Part shown: positions 26,785 to 36,888 of the stretch, one piece after another
Numbering within the stretch: position 1 is the stretch's first letter
Layout: each line of letters begins with the position of its first letter
DNA from: Flavobacterium sp.
GTDB taxonomy: Bacteria; Bacteroidota; Bacteroidia; Flavobacteriales; Flavobacteriaceae
Direction of reading: 5' to 3'
Assembly: GCA_027484725.1 (NCBI GenBank)
Contig: JAIXSK010000017.1
Coordinates: 62,001-126,000, forward strand
Length of the DNA stretch: 64,000 nucleotides
Program-made: the position numbers and the translations under genes
Notes under the pieces: generated by a model
What the model was told of the DNA's origin: nothing
The model's input: the letters and a program-made list of their open reading frames with translations, nothing else
The model's database searches: none

Positions 26785-29421
26785 TTACTGAATAAAGTGA
26801 ATAGCGTTTTTCAATGCTTCGGCAATTCCGTCAACATTTTTACCACCTGCCGTAGCAAAAAACGGTTGACCGCCGCCGCCGCCTTGAATATATTTCCCGA
26901 GTTCGCGAACAACCGCACCGGCGTTCAGACCTTTGTTTTCGACCAATTCTTTTGAAATATAACAGGTCAACATCGGTTTTCCTTCGTCGGCTGTGGCCAA
27001 AAGCAAGAAAGCGTTTTGTTTGTTTTGACCCAGTTCATAAGCTAAATCTTTAGCGCCCGAAGCGTCTAAATCAATTTGTTTGGCCAAAAATGAAACACCG
27101 TTAATTTCTTGGAGTTCGGATGCCATTTGTGCCTTCATCGCTTTGACTTTGTCTTTCATCAAAGCCTCAATTTGTTTGGCGAGTTTGGCGTTTTCTTCTT
27201 GTAATGAAACCACTGCTTTGAGCGTATCTTGCGGATTTTTGAGCGTTTCTTTAATGGCTGCCAAAGCACTTTCTTGTTGATTGAAAAAGTCTTTCACCGC
27301 ATCGCCGGTAATAGCCTCAATACGACGAATACCCGCAGCAACTGCACCTTCTGAAATAATTTTAAAATGCCAAATATCAGCGGTATTTTTTACGTGAATG
27401 CCGCCACACAATTCTTTGCTTTGCCCAAATTCAATCATGCGAACGCTGTCGCCGTATTTTTCGCCAAAAAGCGCCATGGCTCCCTGTGCCAAAGCTTGTT
27501 CAATCGGGATGTTTCTGTGTTCTACCAAAGCTAATTGTTCGGCTATGCGCGCATTGACAAAAGCTTCTACTTGTTGCAATTCTTCGTCTGAAACTTTACT
27601 GAAATGCGAAAAGTCAAAACGCAAATAATTCGGAGCCACAAGCGAGCCTTTTTGCTCTACATGTGTTCCTAAAATAGTGCGCAAAGCCAAATGCATCAAG
27701 TGTGTTGCCGAGTGATTTTTTGAAGTCGATGTGCGCAAATCAGTATTGACTTGGGCATTAAAAACAGCTGATACATTTTCAGGAAGCTTTGGGGCCAAAT
27801 GCAAAATCAGGTTGTTTTCTTTTTTAGTGTCGATGATTTCAATGCGTTCATTGGCTGTGGTCAACAAACCTTTATCACCTACTTGTCCGCCGCCTTCCGG
27901 ATAAAACGGAGTCGCATCTAAAACAATTTGATATAAAACGCCGTCTTTTTTTGAATCAATTTTGCGGTAACGGGTAATTTTGACTTGATTTTCGGTTTGA
28001 TCGTACCCCACAAATTGCTCGATGTTTCCGTCTATTAGAATGGTCCAATCGTCGGTAGCCACTTCAGAAGCTGCTCGTGAACGCGCTTTTTGCTTTTCGA
28101 GTTCCGAATCAAATTCGGCTTCGTTGTAGGTATAGCCTTTTTCTTTGAGAATCAAAGCGGTTAAATCTTTGGGGAAACCAAAGGTGTCGTAGAGTTCAAA
28201 TACTTTTTCGCCTTTGACTTCTTTTCCGGGAGTTTCAGCCACAACCTTGTCCAGCAACTGCAAACCTTGTTCAAGTGTTCTTAAAAACGAAGCTTCTTCT
28301 TCGCGAATGACGTTGGTCACCAAAGTTTTTTGCGCTCTGATTTCTGGGAAAAAATCACCCATTTGGTCAGCCAAAACAGCTACCAACTGGTTGATGAATG
28401 GCTCTTTGGTATTCAAAAACGTAAATCCGTAGCGAATGGCGCGACGCAAAATACGGCGAATCACATAACCGGCGCCGGTATTGGAAGGCAATTGTCCGTC
28501 GGCAATGGCAAAGGCCACCGCTCGCACGTGATCTACCACCACACGAATAGCAATATTGGTTTTGTTTTGCTGTTCAGAAATGTCTTTGATTTCATCAGAA
28601 GTATATTTGAACCCTGTGATTTGCTCTACTTGAGCAATGAGCGGTGTAAAAACATCACTATCGTAATTTGAAGACTTTTTTTGTATGATGCGCACCAAAC
28701 GCTCAAAGCCCATTCCGGTATCAACGTGTTTCTGTGGCAAAGGCTCCAGGCTTCCGTCTTTTAACCTGTTGAACATCATGAATACGTTGTTCCAGATTTC
28801 AATGACTTCGGGATGATCTTTGTTGACCAGAGATTCTCCGGGCACCAAGGCTCTTTCTTGGTCGCTTCGTCCGTCAAAATGAATTTCGGTACACGGACCG
28901 CAAGGACCCTGCTCACCCATCTCCCAGAAATTGTCTTTTTTATTTCCGAACACAATGTGGTTTTCAGGCACTAATTTTTGCCAACAAGCCAAAGCCTCTA
29001 TTGAGCGCGGAATACCTTCTTTTTCATCCCCTTCAAAAACCGTAACATACAGACGGTCTTTGGGTAATTTGTATACTTCGGTGAGTAGTTCCCAACTCCA
29101 AGTGATGGCTTCTTTTTTAAAATAATCGCCAAACGACCAATTGCCCAACATTTCAAACATGGTGTGGTGATACGTGTCAAAACCTACGTCTTCAAGATCG
29201 TTGTGTTTGCCCGATACGCGCAGACATTTTTGGGTATCGGCGATGCGCGGACTTTTGGGGGTAGCGTTGCCCAAAAAATATTCTTTGAACTGAGCCATGC
29301 CCGAGTTGTTGAACATCAAGGTGGGATCATCTTTGAGCACGATGGGCGCCGAAGGAACGATTAAGTGGTTTTTGCTTTGAAAAAAGTCAAGATACTTCTT
29401 GCGGATTTCTTGTGATGTCAT
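26785..29421 (-). CDS. alaS: Alanyl-tRNA synthetase
   Basis: 878 residues, close to the usual 875-880. Class II catalytic core at the start ([33 protein letters not shown]), the editing/SAD domain with [13 protein letters not shown] and [11 protein letters not shown] carrying the zinc ligands, and a DHHA1 C-terminus ([20 protein letters not shown]). The frame is open to 29469, but [14 protein letters not shown] at 29421 is the family start. Essential housekeeping gene. Confidence 0.97.
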   Translation of the reverse strand: MTSQEIRKKYLDFFQSKNHLIVPSAPIVLKDDPTLMFNNSGMAQFKEYFLGNATPKSPRIADTQKCLRVSGKHNDLEDVGFDTYHHTMFEMLGNWSFGDYFKKEAITWSWELLTEVYKLPKDRLYVTVFEGDEKEGIPRSIEALACWQKLVPENHIVFGNKKDNFWEMGEQGPCGPCTEIHFDGRSDQERALVPGESLVNKDHPEVIEIWNNVFMMFNRLKDGSLEPLPQKHVDTGMGFERLVRIIQKKSSNYDSDVFTPLIAQVEQITGFKYTSDEIKDISEQQNKTNIAIRVVVDHVRAVAFAIADGQLPSNTGAGYVIRRILRRAIRYGFTFLNTKEPFINQLVAVLADQMGDFFPEIRAQKTLVTNVIREEEASFLRTLEQGLQLLDKVVAETPGKEVKGEKVFELYDTFGFPKDLTALILKEKGYTYNEAEFDSELEKQKARSRAASEVATDDWTILIDGNIEQFVGYDQTENQVKITRYRKIDSKKDGVLYQIVLDATPFYPEGGGQVGDKGLLTTANERIEIIDTKKENNLILHLAPKLPENVSAVFNAQVNTDLRTSTSKNHSATHLMHLALRTILGTHVEQKGSLVAPNYLRFDFSHFSKVSDEELQQVEAFVNARIAEQLALVEHRNIPIEQALAQGAMALFGEKYGDSVRMIEFGQSKELCGGIHVKNTADIWHFKIISEGAVAAGIRRIEAITGDAVKDFFNQQESALAAIKETLKNPQDTLKAVVSLQEENAKLAKQIEALMKDKVKAMKAQMASELQEINGVSFLAKQIDLDASGAKDLAYELGQNKQNAFLLLATADEGKPMLTCYISKELVENKGLNAGAVVRELGKYIQGGGGGQPFFATAGGKNVDGIAEALKNAIHFIQ

Positions 29422-29480
29422 TTTGTTGGTTATTTGAACATGATGTACGCGACTGATAGCTTTGGGCAAACCAATGCCTC

Positions 29481-29611
29481 AAGAAACGCGGCAACAAAAC
29501 GCCCCGGATGGAAGCGGCATCCTTTTGCGCCTGTGTTGGAACCATCGGTTTGCTGGACGGCTCGCGGGGCGTAAAAGATACAGCGGACAGCCGGAAAAGG
29601 CGCCTAAAAAT
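29481..29611 (+). repeat. Intergenic repeat, copy C
   Basis: GC-rich block in the divergent space between alaS and the M23 peptidase gene. Contains GCCCCGGATGGAAGCGGCAT, CCTTTTGCGCC, then GGGGCGTAAAAGATACAGCG and GACAGCCGG. The arms GCGCC/GGCGC and ACGCCCC/GGGGCGT can pair. Same motif order as the other copies. Confidence 0.6.
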
Positions 29612-29653
29612 TTTTATTCCCTAAAAAAGCAGTCGCACAATAGAAACATTTCT

Positions 29654-29661
29654 TAAATTTG
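29654..29661 (+). promoter_or_regulatory. -7 box TAAATTTG for the M23 peptidase gene
   Basis: Exact TAnnTTTG match 45 nt before the ATG at 29707. Confidence 0.45.
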
Positions 29662-29706
29662 TTCGACCAACGTTTTTCTGAGCGCAAAAATAGGATTTTT
29701 TAAAAC

Positions 29707-30684
29707 ATGGCGAAGGTAAAATATTATTACGATTCCGAAAATCTGGCCTACCGGAAAATCAAGACCAAAAAGGCAACGAAATTTGGATATGCGGCCTTGT
29801 TTTTAGTAGCTTCGGCGCTGTTTGGTTTTTTGAGTTTCGTGGTGCTTTTGAACACGCCTTTTTTTGAAACACCCAAAGACCGATTACTCACCCGCGAGAT
29901 TGATAATTTTAAATTGCAATACGCCATTTTGAACAAAAAAATGGATCAGGTGGAAGAAGTTTTGGCCAATGTTGAAGACCGAGACAACCATATTTACCGA
30001 ACTTATTTTAATACTGCCCCTATTTCAGAAGAACAGCGCAAAGCGGGTTTTGGCGGCGTAAACCGTTATCAAGAGCTGGAAGGTTATGACAATTCTGAGT
30101 TGGTGATAAGCACAGCCAAACGCATGGATGTGATTGCCAAAGAGCTCGTGATTCAATCCAAATCACTAGACGAGATTTTAAAACTGGCCAAAGAAAAAAA
30201 TAAATTGCTTGCGGCGATTCCGGCGATTCAACCGGTAAAAAATGAACAATTGCGCCAGATGGCTTCGGGTTTTGGGTATAGAACCGACCCGTTTACCAAA
30301 GTGCGCAAGTTTCATGAAGGAATGGATTTTTCAGCCAAAACCGGAACGCCTATTTATGCCACTGGCGATGGTGTGGTGGCGCGGGCCGACAATACAGCTT
30401 CAGGCTACGGCAACCATATTGTGATTCGCCACGGTTACGGATATGAAACACTTTACGGGCATTTAAGCCGTTATAACTGTCGCGCCGGGCAAAGTGTAAA
30501 ACGCGGAGATGTGATTGGGTATGTAGGCAGCACCGGGCGCTCTGAGGCTCCGCACCTGCATTACGAAGTGCACAAAGGCGGCGAAGTGGTGAATCCGCTC
30601 AATTATTATTACGGAAATATTTCGGCAGCTGAATATGCGGCCATTTCAAAATTAGCTAACCAAGAAAACCAATCATTAGACTGA
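29707..30684 (+). CDS. M23-family (LytM) peptidoglycan endopeptidase, membrane-anchored
   Basis: 325 residues. One N-terminal membrane helix (FGYAALFLVASALFGFLSFV), a coiled-coil stalk at about 60-170, then the LytM/M23 domain with the zinc ligands in FHEGMDFSA and the HLH in APHLHYEVH, and the standard GYVGSTGRS turn. Such proteins cut peptide cross-links or regulate those that do. The stop overlaps the MerR-type start by one base (TGATG), so they are cotranslated; the pair is common in Flavobacteriia. Confidence 0.92.
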   Translation: MAKVKYYYDSENLAYRKIKTKKATKFGYAALFLVASALFGFLSFVVLLNTPFFETPKDRLLTREIDNFKLQYAILNKKMDQVEEVLANVEDRDNHIYRTYFNTAPISEEQRKAGFGGVNRYQELEGYDNSELVISTAKRMDVIAKELVIQSKSLDEILKLAKEKNKLLAAIPAIQPVKNEQLRQMASGFGYRTDPFTKVRKFHEGMDFSAKTGTPIYATGDGVVARADNTASGYGNHIVIRHGYGYETLYGHLSRYNCRAGQSVKRGDVIGYVGSTGRSEAPHLHYEVHKGGEVVNPLNYYYGNISAAEYAAISKLANQENQSLD

Positions 30685-31016
30685 TGCAAGTACAATTATC
30701 ACCCGAGAAAAGATATTTCAGCATAGGCGAACTGGCCAAAGCGTTTGACGTGAACGCATCGCTGATTCGGTTTTGGGATAAAGAATTTGATGTTCTCAAA
30801 CCCAAGAAAAACGCCAAAGGAAACCGAATGTTTACCCAAGAAGACGTTAAGAATCTGCAACTGATTTATCATTTGGTCAAAGAACGCGGATTTACCTTAG
30901 AAGGTGCTAAAACGCATTTGAAAGAAGGTCAGAAAAAATCGCTGGACAAATATGAAATCATTAACAAACTTGAAGGAATCAAAGAGCAATTGCTCAAAAT
31001 CAAAGAAGAGTTGTAA
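30684..31016 (+). CDS. MerR-family transcriptional regulator
   Basis: 110 residues with a winged HTH at the N-terminus (FSIGELAKAFDVNASLIRFW, then LKPKKNAKGNRMFTQEDV) and a helical dimer segment. There is no C-terminal effector domain or Cys cluster. It is coupled to the M23 peptidase gene. Target unknown. Confidence 0.9.
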   Translation: MQVQLSPEKRYFSIGELAKAFDVNASLIRFWDKEFDVLKPKKNAKGNRMFTQEDVKNLQLIYHLVKERGFTLEGAKTHLKEGQKKSLDKYEIINKLEGIKEQLLKIKEEL

Positions 31017-31066
31017 CCTTGAATTTTAAATTTAAAACTAGATATTAAACATTAAATCGAACAAAC

Positions 31067-31648
31067 ATGAGAAAATTTTTGCCTTGGATTGTTATTGGTG
31101 GCGCAGTGCTGCTATTGTTATTTTATTATATGAACGTTAAAAACTCAGCCCTGCGATACAACCAAGCCGTGGGTAAAGAATGGGGCAACGTAGAAACCGC
31201 TTATCAAAGACGAAATGACCTAATCGGAAATTTAGTCAACACCGTAAAAGGCGCTGCTGATTTTGAAAAAAGCACCTTGACTGCCGTGATTGAAGCGCGG
31301 GCCAAAGCTACTTCGGTAACTATTGATCCGAGCAATATTACACCGGAACAAATGAACCAGTTTCAACAGGCACAAACCGGTGTTACCTCTTCATTGTCAA
31401 GATTATTGGTTTCGGTAGAGCAATATCCGCAACTTAAAGCCAATGAAAATTTCTTGAAATTACAAGATGAATTGGCCAGCACTGAGAATCAAATCTTAAC
31501 CGCCAGAACGCGTTTTAACGAATCAGTACAAGCCTATAACGGATATGTATTGGCCATGCCACAAAGCATGTTCTTGGGCAGTTATCCTGAGAAGCCATAC
31601 TTCAAATCTGCTGAAGGCGCTGACAAACCGGTTGAGGTTAAATTCTAA
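31067..31648 (+). CDS. lemA: LemA family protein
   Basis: 193 residues. N-terminal membrane helix (LPWIVIGGAVLLLLFYYMNV) followed by the helical LemA fold: WGNVETAYQRRNDLIGNLVN, VIEARAKATS, LSRLLVSVEQYPQLKANENF, LQDELASTENQI, YNGYVLAMP. Its function is not settled. It is the first of a three-gene LemA/TPM set. Confidence 0.93.
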   Translation: MRKFLPWIVIGGAVLLLLFYYMNVKNSALRYNQAVGKEWGNVETAYQRRNDLIGNLVNTVKGAADFEKSTLTAVIEARAKATSVTIDPSNITPEQMNQFQQAQTGVTSSLSRLLVSVEQYPQLKANENFLKLQDELASTENQILTARTRFNESVQAYNGYVLAMPQSMFLGSYPEKPYFKSAEGADKPVEVKF

Positions 31649-31659
31649 TTTTCTGATTC

Positions 31660-32097
31660 ATGTCAAAAGTTGAAGATTTTCTGAACCAAGCCGATGAAGC
31701 TGCCATAGTTGAAGCCATTCGCTTGGCCGAGAAAGCAACTTCAGGCGAGATCAGAGTTCACATTGAAAAGACAGCTTCCAAGGCGGCCTATGAGCGCGCT
31801 TTGGAAGTTTTTCATTTACTCGAGATGCACCAGACCGAGCTCAAAAACGGCGTGCTCATTTATATAGCGGTTGAAGATCGCGCATTTGCCATTTGTGGCG
31901 ACCAAGGCATCAACGATTTGGTACAAGACAATTTTTGGGACAACACCAAAGAAGTTATGGCCACTCATTTTAAAGCCGGACGCTTTGCGCAAGGTTTGGT
32001 GGATGGCATCACTTTGGCCGGGCAAGAGCTCAAAAAATACTTTCCGTGTGCCGAAGATGACACCAATGAATTGTCGAACGAAATTTCTGTAGGCTGA
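31660..32097 (+). CDS. TPM-domain protein (short)
   Basis: 145 residues covering one TPM_phosphatase-type domain (IVEAIRLAEKATSGEIRVHI; NGVLIYIAVEDRAFAICGDQ; FAQGLVDGITLAGQELKKYF). There is no signal peptide or glycine-rich tail, unlike the next gene. The stop overlaps the next ATG by one base. Accompanies LemA in many Bacteroidota. Confidence 0.88.
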   Translation: MSKVEDFLNQADEAAIVEAIRLAEKATSGEIRVHIEKTASKAAYERALEVFHLLEMHQTELKNGVLIYIAVEDRAFAICGDQGINDLVQDNFWDNTKEVMATHFKAGRFAQGLVDGITLAGQELKKYFPCAEDDTNELSNEISVG

Positions 32098-32900
32098 TGA
32101 AAACAAAATTCTTATTCAAAAGCTTACTGGTTTTTGGCTTGTTGTTTACAACACATCTTTGGGCACAATTTGATATTCCTAAAAAACCTGATTTGCAAAC
32201 CAGCGTGTATGATTATGCGCAGATATTGAGCCCGGAAAACAAATCGGCCTTAGAGCAAAAACTCATTCGTTATGCCGATTCTACTTCAACCCAAATTGTG
32301 GTCATTACCATTGAAAGTCTCAAAGGCGAAGACATTGGAATTTTAACGCCCAAATGGGGCCACGCTTGGGGCATTGGCGGAACCGAACAGAACGACAACG
32401 GTGTGATTATCTTGTTGGCCAAAGCTGAGAAGAAAATTTGGATTTCAGCCGGATACGGCCTTGAAGACCGACTCTCGGCGGGCATTGGCGGCGAAATTAC
32501 GCGCAATGTGATTGTTCCTGAGTTTAAAAAAGGTGATTTTTATGCCGGATTGGACAAAGGAACCGACGCCATTATAGATGTTTTTAAAGGCAAATACAAA
32601 GCTGAACCCAAACACAAAAAACACAAGAAATCATTTCCGATTTTGCCGATTATTATTTTTGTGATCATCTTGTTGGTGCTTATTTCTAAAAGCAAAAAAG
32701 GCGGTGGCGGAAATTCCGGAGGCATTGGCGGCGGAACCAGCTTGATGGATGCCATTATTCTGAGCAGCTTGGGCCGAGGCGGTTTTGGCGGCGGAAGCTT
32801 TGGCGGCGGAAGTTCCGGTGGTGGATTCGGCGGCGGTGGTTTTGGCGGCGGTTTCGGCGGTGGCGGATTTAGCGGCGGCGGAAGCGGCGGAAGTTGGTAA
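32097..32900 (+). CDS. Exported TPM-domain protein with glycine-rich tail (YgcG-like)
   Basis: 267 residues. Signal peptide (LFKSLLVFGLLFTTHLWAQ), TPM domain at about 30-155 (VYDYAQILSPENKSALEQKL; STQIVVITIESLKGEDIG; NGVIILLAKAEKKIWISAGY), one membrane helix (FPILPIIIFVIILLVLI), then a tail of about 75 residues made almost only of Gly, Ser and Phe. The Gly-rich tail is normal for the YgcG group. Proposed roles in envelope biogenesis are not proven. Confidence 0.9.
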   Translation: MKTKFLFKSLLVFGLLFTTHLWAQFDIPKKPDLQTSVYDYAQILSPENKSALEQKLIRYADSTSTQIVVITIESLKGEDIGILTPKWGHAWGIGGTEQNDNGVIILLAKAEKKIWISAGYGLEDRLSAGIGGEITRNVIVPEFKKGDFYAGLDKGTDAIIDVFKGKYKAEPKHKKHKKSFPILPIIIFVIILLVLISKSKKGGGGNSGGIGGGTSLMDAIILSSLGRGGFGGGSFGGGSSGGGFGGGGFGGGFGGGGFSGGGSGGSW

Positions 32901-32919
32901 ACACATTAAATAAAAATTG

Positions 32920-32946
32920 AAAAGCAGTCCTCAAAAGGCTGCTTTT
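32920..32946. terminator. Bidirectional terminator between convergent genes
   Basis: AAAAGCAG and CTGCTTTT pair around a loop that includes a short CC/GG stem; a T-rich run follows on both strands. It serves the TPM gene (+) and touches the stop codon of the esterase gene (-). Confidence 0.7.
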
Positions 32947-34324
32947 ATTTTTTCATCACCTTCAAAGGTTTCACATTGAGGTGTGCACTTTTTAAGAAGT
33001 AAATACCTGAAGGAAGTCCGTTGGTAATTTCAAAAACGCCGTCGGACAACTCAAAAGATTTGACTTTTTGGCCCCGTAAATCATACAGGTCAAAAGGCGT
33101 TTGGTTGGGAATTCCCTCGAGATAAACTTGGCCGGAACCTAACTGAACAAGACTGATGTTGGTTTTTATGATTTGATCTGTAGATAAATTCTCTGCGGCA
33201 AACAACCATTGATAGAGTGCCCCAAATTCTCCGCGCCAATAACTTTCAGAATGTACCCCGTAACTGTCAAATTTGGTCCGTGTATTGGCCGCAGTAAGAC
33301 CTTTGGATGCCAAGTTGTTTTTGACCGTATTAATATCAGGTACCATTGATGTTGATTCATTGGTTCCGGACACAAAATAAAATCGGTGATTTTGCAAACC
33401 GGACACCGAACTGCTGATATAGCTGTTCAAATCATTCAAGCAAAACCAATAGGCAGGGCTCATGGAACCCACTTTTTGAAATACATTTGGATACGCACAG
33501 GCTCCATAGGTGGCAATAAGCCCGCCCATAGAACTCCCAATCAAAGCATTTAAAAAGGGCTCTGTTCGGGTGCGAAAATTGGCATCAATATAAGGTTTGA
33601 GGGTTTGGGCAATGAATTGCATGTAGGCATCACCCTGACCTCCACCGTATTGCGTGTTGACCCACGGGGAGTATTCGTTGAGTCGGTTGGCGCCTCCGTT
33701 GTCAATGCCTACAACGATAGCTCCGTAATCGCCTTGATTGAATAGAGAATTTAAAGTTTCGTCGACCTGCCATTCTCCCGAAAATGAAGTTTGGTTGTCA
33801 AACAAGTTTTGCCCGTCTTGCATGTATAAAACCGGATAGCGTTTGGTTGAAGTAGCATAATCTGGCGGAAGATAAAGCCAGATTTTTCGGGTAGTGCTCA
33901 GTTGTGGAATTCCAAAAGAGTTGCTTAAAATTTGAACATTTGAGGCGGCCGTTCCCGGATTTCCGGAACCCAAATCTTCCCAAGATTGAATGGTCAGATT
34001 AATAGTTTGGGCCGAACCTGAGAAAGTAAAACTTCGGTTGGGTAAAAATCCACCGGTGGCGTTTCCTTCTACAGTAGCCCAACTTCCACGGGTAAATTTG
34101 AATTGCACTGTACCGGTAGACTGCGGAATGACGATTTGCCAATTCCCGAGCCCGTCAGGTTGCAAAGTATAGTTGGCATCGGCAGCGTTCCAATTGTTGA
34201 TCGAACCCGCCAAATAAATAGTGCTGTTGGTCGGCGTATTGGCCGGAATAGAAGTCACCTTAAGTGTTACCTGTGCCCAAAGAACCGTACTAAAAAGCAG
34301 TAAAAAAGCCAGTATCTTTTTCAT
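32945..34324 (-). CDS. Secreted esterase-like alpha/beta hydrolase with T9SS sorting domain
   Basis: 459 residues. Signal peptide (ILAFLLLFSTVLWAQ); an N-terminal carbohydrate-module-like domain at about 20-125 (IYLAGSINNWNAADANYTLQ), a putative-esterase (Fes/esterase-D-type) domain at about 140-385 with YPVLYMQDGQNLFD and the nucleophile elbow GSSMGGLIA, then a short T9SS-type C-terminus (LYDLRGQKVKSFEL; SGIYFLK). It probably acts on a glycan or ester at the cell surface; the substrate is unknown. Confidence 0.85.
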   Translation of the reverse strand: MKKILAFLLLFSTVLWAQVTLKVTSIPANTPTNSTIYLAGSINNWNAADANYTLQPDGLGNWQIVIPQSTGTVQFKFTRGSWATVEGNATGGFLPNRSFTFSGSAQTINLTIQSWEDLGSGNPGTAASNVQILSNSFGIPQLSTTRKIWLYLPPDYATSTKRYPVLYMQDGQNLFDNQTSFSGEWQVDETLNSLFNQGDYGAIVVGIDNGGANRLNEYSPWVNTQYGGGQGDAYMQFIAQTLKPYIDANFRTRTEPFLNALIGSSMGGLIATYGACAYPNVFQKVGSMSPAYWFCLNDLNSYISSSVSGLQNHRFYFVSGTNESTSMVPDINTVKNNLASKGLTAANTRTKFDSYGVHSESYWRGEFGALYQWLFAAENLSTDQIIKTNISLVQLGSGQVYLEGIPNQTPFDLYDLRGQKVKSFELSDGVFEITNGLPSGIYFLKSAHLNVKPLKVMKK

Positions 34325-34382
34325 TATCTATCTTTTAACGCCTAAGTTAATAACTTGATACTAAAAAATCAGTAAACAACTG

Positions 34383-35693
34383 TTATTTCTCGCGGATAAA
34401 AATATCAATCGGAACACCAGAGAAATCCCATTGTTCGCGGATTTTGTTCTCTAAAAAGCGTTTGTACGGCTCTTTGACGTATTGCGGCAAATTGGCAAAA
34501 AACACAAACTGAGGTGTGGGTGTAGGCAACTGCATGCAGAATTTTATTTTGACGTATTTGCCTTTGAGTGCCGGCGGCGGATAATTCTCGATAATCTTAA
34601 GCATATGCTCATTGAATTTTGAAGTCGAGATTCTATTTTTGCGGCTTTCATAGACCTGAACCGTGGTTTCTAAAGCTTTGAGCAAACGCTGTTTGGTGAG
34701 TGCCGATACAAACAAAATAGGCACATCGGTAAAAGGCATGAGTTCTTGACGAATTTTCTCAGTATAATCGCGGGTGGATAAAGTGTCTTTTTCGACCAAA
34801 TCCCATTTATTGACCAAAATCACAACACCTTTGCGGTTTTTTTGTGCCAGCCAAAAAATGTTTTGATCTTGGCTTTCAAATCCGCGGGTGGCGTCAATCA
34901 TCAAAATACAGACATCTGCATTTTCGATGGCGCGCACCGAACGCATCACCGAGTAAAATTCTAAATCTTCTTTGACTTTGGCTTTGCGTCGAATTCCGGC
35001 TGTATCCACCAAATTAAATTCAAAACCAAAACGATTATAGCGCATATCAATGGCATCGCGCGTGGTTCCAGCTATATCAGTCACCATAAAGCGATCTTCG
35101 CCAATAAGCGCATTGATAAAACTTGATTTTCCGGCATTCGGACGACCGACTACTGCAAAACGCGGAAGTTCCGTTTCTTCTTGGGTAGGTTCGGGTTGCT
35201 CGGGGAACGCAGCAATGAGCGCATCGAGCAAATCTCCGGTGCCACTGCCCGACATTCCGGCAATGGTAAAATATTCACCGAGACCAAGGTTGTAAAACTC
35301 AACGGCGTCTTTTTCGCGCATAGCGTTATCAACTTTATTCACAACGAGTAAAACCGGCTTGGTGACTTTACGCAACAATTTGGCAACGGTTTCATCCATA
35401 GGTGTGATGCCTTCTTCAACATCCACCAAAAATAAAATAACATCAGACTCATCAATGGCCAACTCTACTTGTTTGCGAATTTCACCTTCAAAAACATCAT
35501 CTGAACCGTGAATATAACCACCGGTATCAATCACTGAAAAGGCTTTTCCGTTCCACTCGCTTTTGCCGTAGTTGCGGTCACGCGTCACGCCTGATACAGA
35601 ATCGACAATGGCTTCACGGCGTTGGATAAGTCTGTTAAACAATGTTGATTTTCCGACGTTGGGTCTTCCGACGATGGCTACTATATTACTCAT
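34383..35693 (-). CDS. der: Ribosome biogenesis GTPase Der
   Basis: 436 residues with two tandem GTPase domains: [14 protein letters not shown] and DTGGY in the first, [14 protein letters not shown] and [11 protein letters not shown] in the second, each with NKxD (VNKVD, VNKWD), and a KH-like C-terminus. The frame is open to 35741, but [14 protein letters not shown] at 35693 is the family start, and a -7 box at 35713-35720 lies inside the longer version. Confidence 0.97.
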   Translation of the reverse strand: MSNIVAIVGRPNVGKSTLFNRLIQRREAIVDSVSGVTRDRNYGKSEWNGKAFSVIDTGGYIHGSDDVFEGEIRKQVELAIDESDVILFLVDVEEGITPMDETVAKLLRKVTKPVLLVVNKVDNAMREKDAVEFYNLGLGEYFTIAGMSGSGTGDLLDALIAAFPEQPEPTQEETELPRFAVVGRPNAGKSSFINALIGEDRFMVTDIAGTTRDAIDMRYNRFGFEFNLVDTAGIRRKAKVKEDLEFYSVMRSVRAIENADVCILMIDATRGFESQDQNIFWLAQKNRKGVVILVNKWDLVEKDTLSTRDYTEKIRQELMPFTDVPILFVSALTKQRLLKALETTVQVYESRKNRISTSKFNEHMLKIIENYPPPALKGKYVKIKFCMQLPTPTPQFVFFANLPQYVKEPYKRFLENKIREQWDFSGVPIDIFIREK

Positions 35694-35712
35694 ATTTATT
35701 AAAAATAGTTGG

Positions 35713-35720
35713 CAAAGGTA
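35713..35720 (-). promoter_or_regulatory. -7 box TACCTTTG for der
   Basis: Minus strand TACCTTTG matches TAnnTTTG and lies 19 nt before the der start codon. Confidence 0.5.
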
Positions 35721-35816
35721 ATCTTTAATCGGGTAAATCACTAGTAATTTGCTACTTTAGCGAAGAGCAAACTAATTTACAACGGCCCAAACATTAACCT
35801 TAAATTCATTACACGT

Positions 35817-36311
35817 ATGATGAATACCGCTCAAACCATTCGTTTAAGGCTTCGGTTTTATAAAGATGTTACGGCCAGCACTGAAGAATTACGCCAAAAA
35901 TTTGAAAATTTTGCTCAGCAAAAATCAGAAGACTTCAAGGTGAAAGTGTGCGATAACCACATTTGGATGTTTGTCTCTGGACACAAAAAACAATATTGGT
36001 CGCCGCATTTGCATCTTGAACTGGAACCCAAAGAAAACCATACGCACATTCGGGGTTTGTTTGGCCCAGACCAGACGCTTTGGACTTTGTTTATGTTTCT
36101 GCACTTTATCGTGGCCGGGGTTTTTACTGTTTTTGGCGCGATGTTATACTCAAACCTGAGTTTGAAACAACCTTATCACTTGGATTTGCTCGTGATGTTT
36201 TTGATGGTGGTGGTTTGGTTTCTGTTGTATTTTATTGCGCGACAGATTCGATTTAACGGCACCGGACAAATGGATGAACTCGAAGCCTTGTTCTTGAAGA
36301 TTATTGAGTGA
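35817..36311 (+). CDS. Membrane protein with two helices, function unknown
   Basis: 164 residues (163 if the second ATG at 35820 is used). The N-terminal half is soluble (YWSPHLHLELEPKENHTHIR), followed by two membrane helices (LFMFLHFIVAGVFTVFGAML; LVMFLMVVVWFLLYFIA) and a short acidic tail. I do not recognise a named family. It is divergent from der. Confidence 0.7.
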   Translation: MMNTAQTIRLRLRFYKDVTASTEELRQKFENFAQQKSEDFKVKVCDNHIWMFVSGHKKQYWSPHLHLELEPKENHTHIRGLFGPDQTLWTLFMFLHFIVAGVFTVFGAMLYSNLSLKQPYHLDLLVMFLMVVVWFLLYFIARQIRFNGTGQMDELEALFLKIIE

Positions 36312-36330
36312 TTTGAAAGACAGTTGATTC

Positions 36331-36452
36331 TTGGAACACCAGCGCGTGAAGGATTGAAGCGAAAAGCCCATAGCGCAGCGAGGACTTGCAGCGGAAAGCC
36401 TGACCCGCAGGGGCATCTTCCTACCGGCAGACAAGCACCAAAAAAATCTGAA
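36331..36452 (+). repeat. Intergenic repeat, copy D
   Basis: GC-rich block between two convergent genes: GCGTGAAGGATTGAAGCGAA, AAGCCCATAGCGCAGCGAGG, GACTTGCAGCGGAAAGCCTG, ending in a poly-A tract. Same motif order as copies A-C but the most diverged. An apparent reading frame across it is not credible. Confidence 0.45.
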
Positions 36453-36884
36453 TTATTTAAAGATGATGGTCCACGGGCCTTGGGCATTGATTTGCAAAGT
36501 AGCGCCTTGCGGACCGACTTGCAAAGCGTGTTCTATATGGGCTGCATTGACGTAAAAACTGCCTGCACCAAAGGTTTGCGCCGGTTGACCGGGAAATGAA
36601 ACCGATACCGAACCTTCGAGTACGGTAACTACCTCGTCTTGCTCGTGGTAGTGATTTTTGAGTGCGATGTTGGGCTGTAATTGCAAACGTACGACAAACG
36701 GACCTTGTTTTTTGACATCGCCATAAAGCGCGCAAAATTGGGTTCCGGGTGGTAAATTAGGGACATTACCTACCCACAGCATTTGTTCGGGCGTATATTG
36801 AACGCAGCCTTCGGGCAAGGTTTTGCTTTGCGAGAAAATGCTTTGACTTAGCAAGAACAACAAAACGAGCACACCTTTTTTCAT
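36453..36884 (-). CDS. Exported cupin-domain protein
   Basis: 143 residues from MKKGVLVLLFLLSQSIFSQS (signal peptide). The cupin core is KNHYHEQDEVVTVLEGSVSV with the metal-binding HxHxxxxE pattern, then FYVNAAHIEHALQVG with the final His. The frame is open to 36929 but that would overlap era. Starts 4 nt after the era stop, so cotranscribed. Ligand unknown. Confidence 0.85.
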   Translation of the reverse strand: MKKGVLVLLFLLSQSIFSQSKTLPEGCVQYTPEQMLWVGNVPNLPPGTQFCALYGDVKKQGPFVVRLQLQPNIALKNHYHEQDEVVTVLEGSVSVSFPGQPAQTFGAGSFYVNAAHIEHALQVGPQGATLQINAQGPWTIIFK

Positions 36885-36888
36885 GACC

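Noticed and set aside
29462..29656. A 64-codon + strand frame over intergenic repeat C
   Set aside because: It runs through the repeat block and has no start context or family resemblance; the repeat explains it.
32631..32906. Ala-rich minus-strand frame resembling a low-complexity protein
   Set aside because: It is the antisense of the Gly-rich tail of the TPM protein; GGC/GCC repetition creates it.
36324..36599. A 91-codon + strand frame
   Set aside because: It spans intergenic repeat D and the antisense of the cupin gene; composition is that of the repeat, not of a protein.
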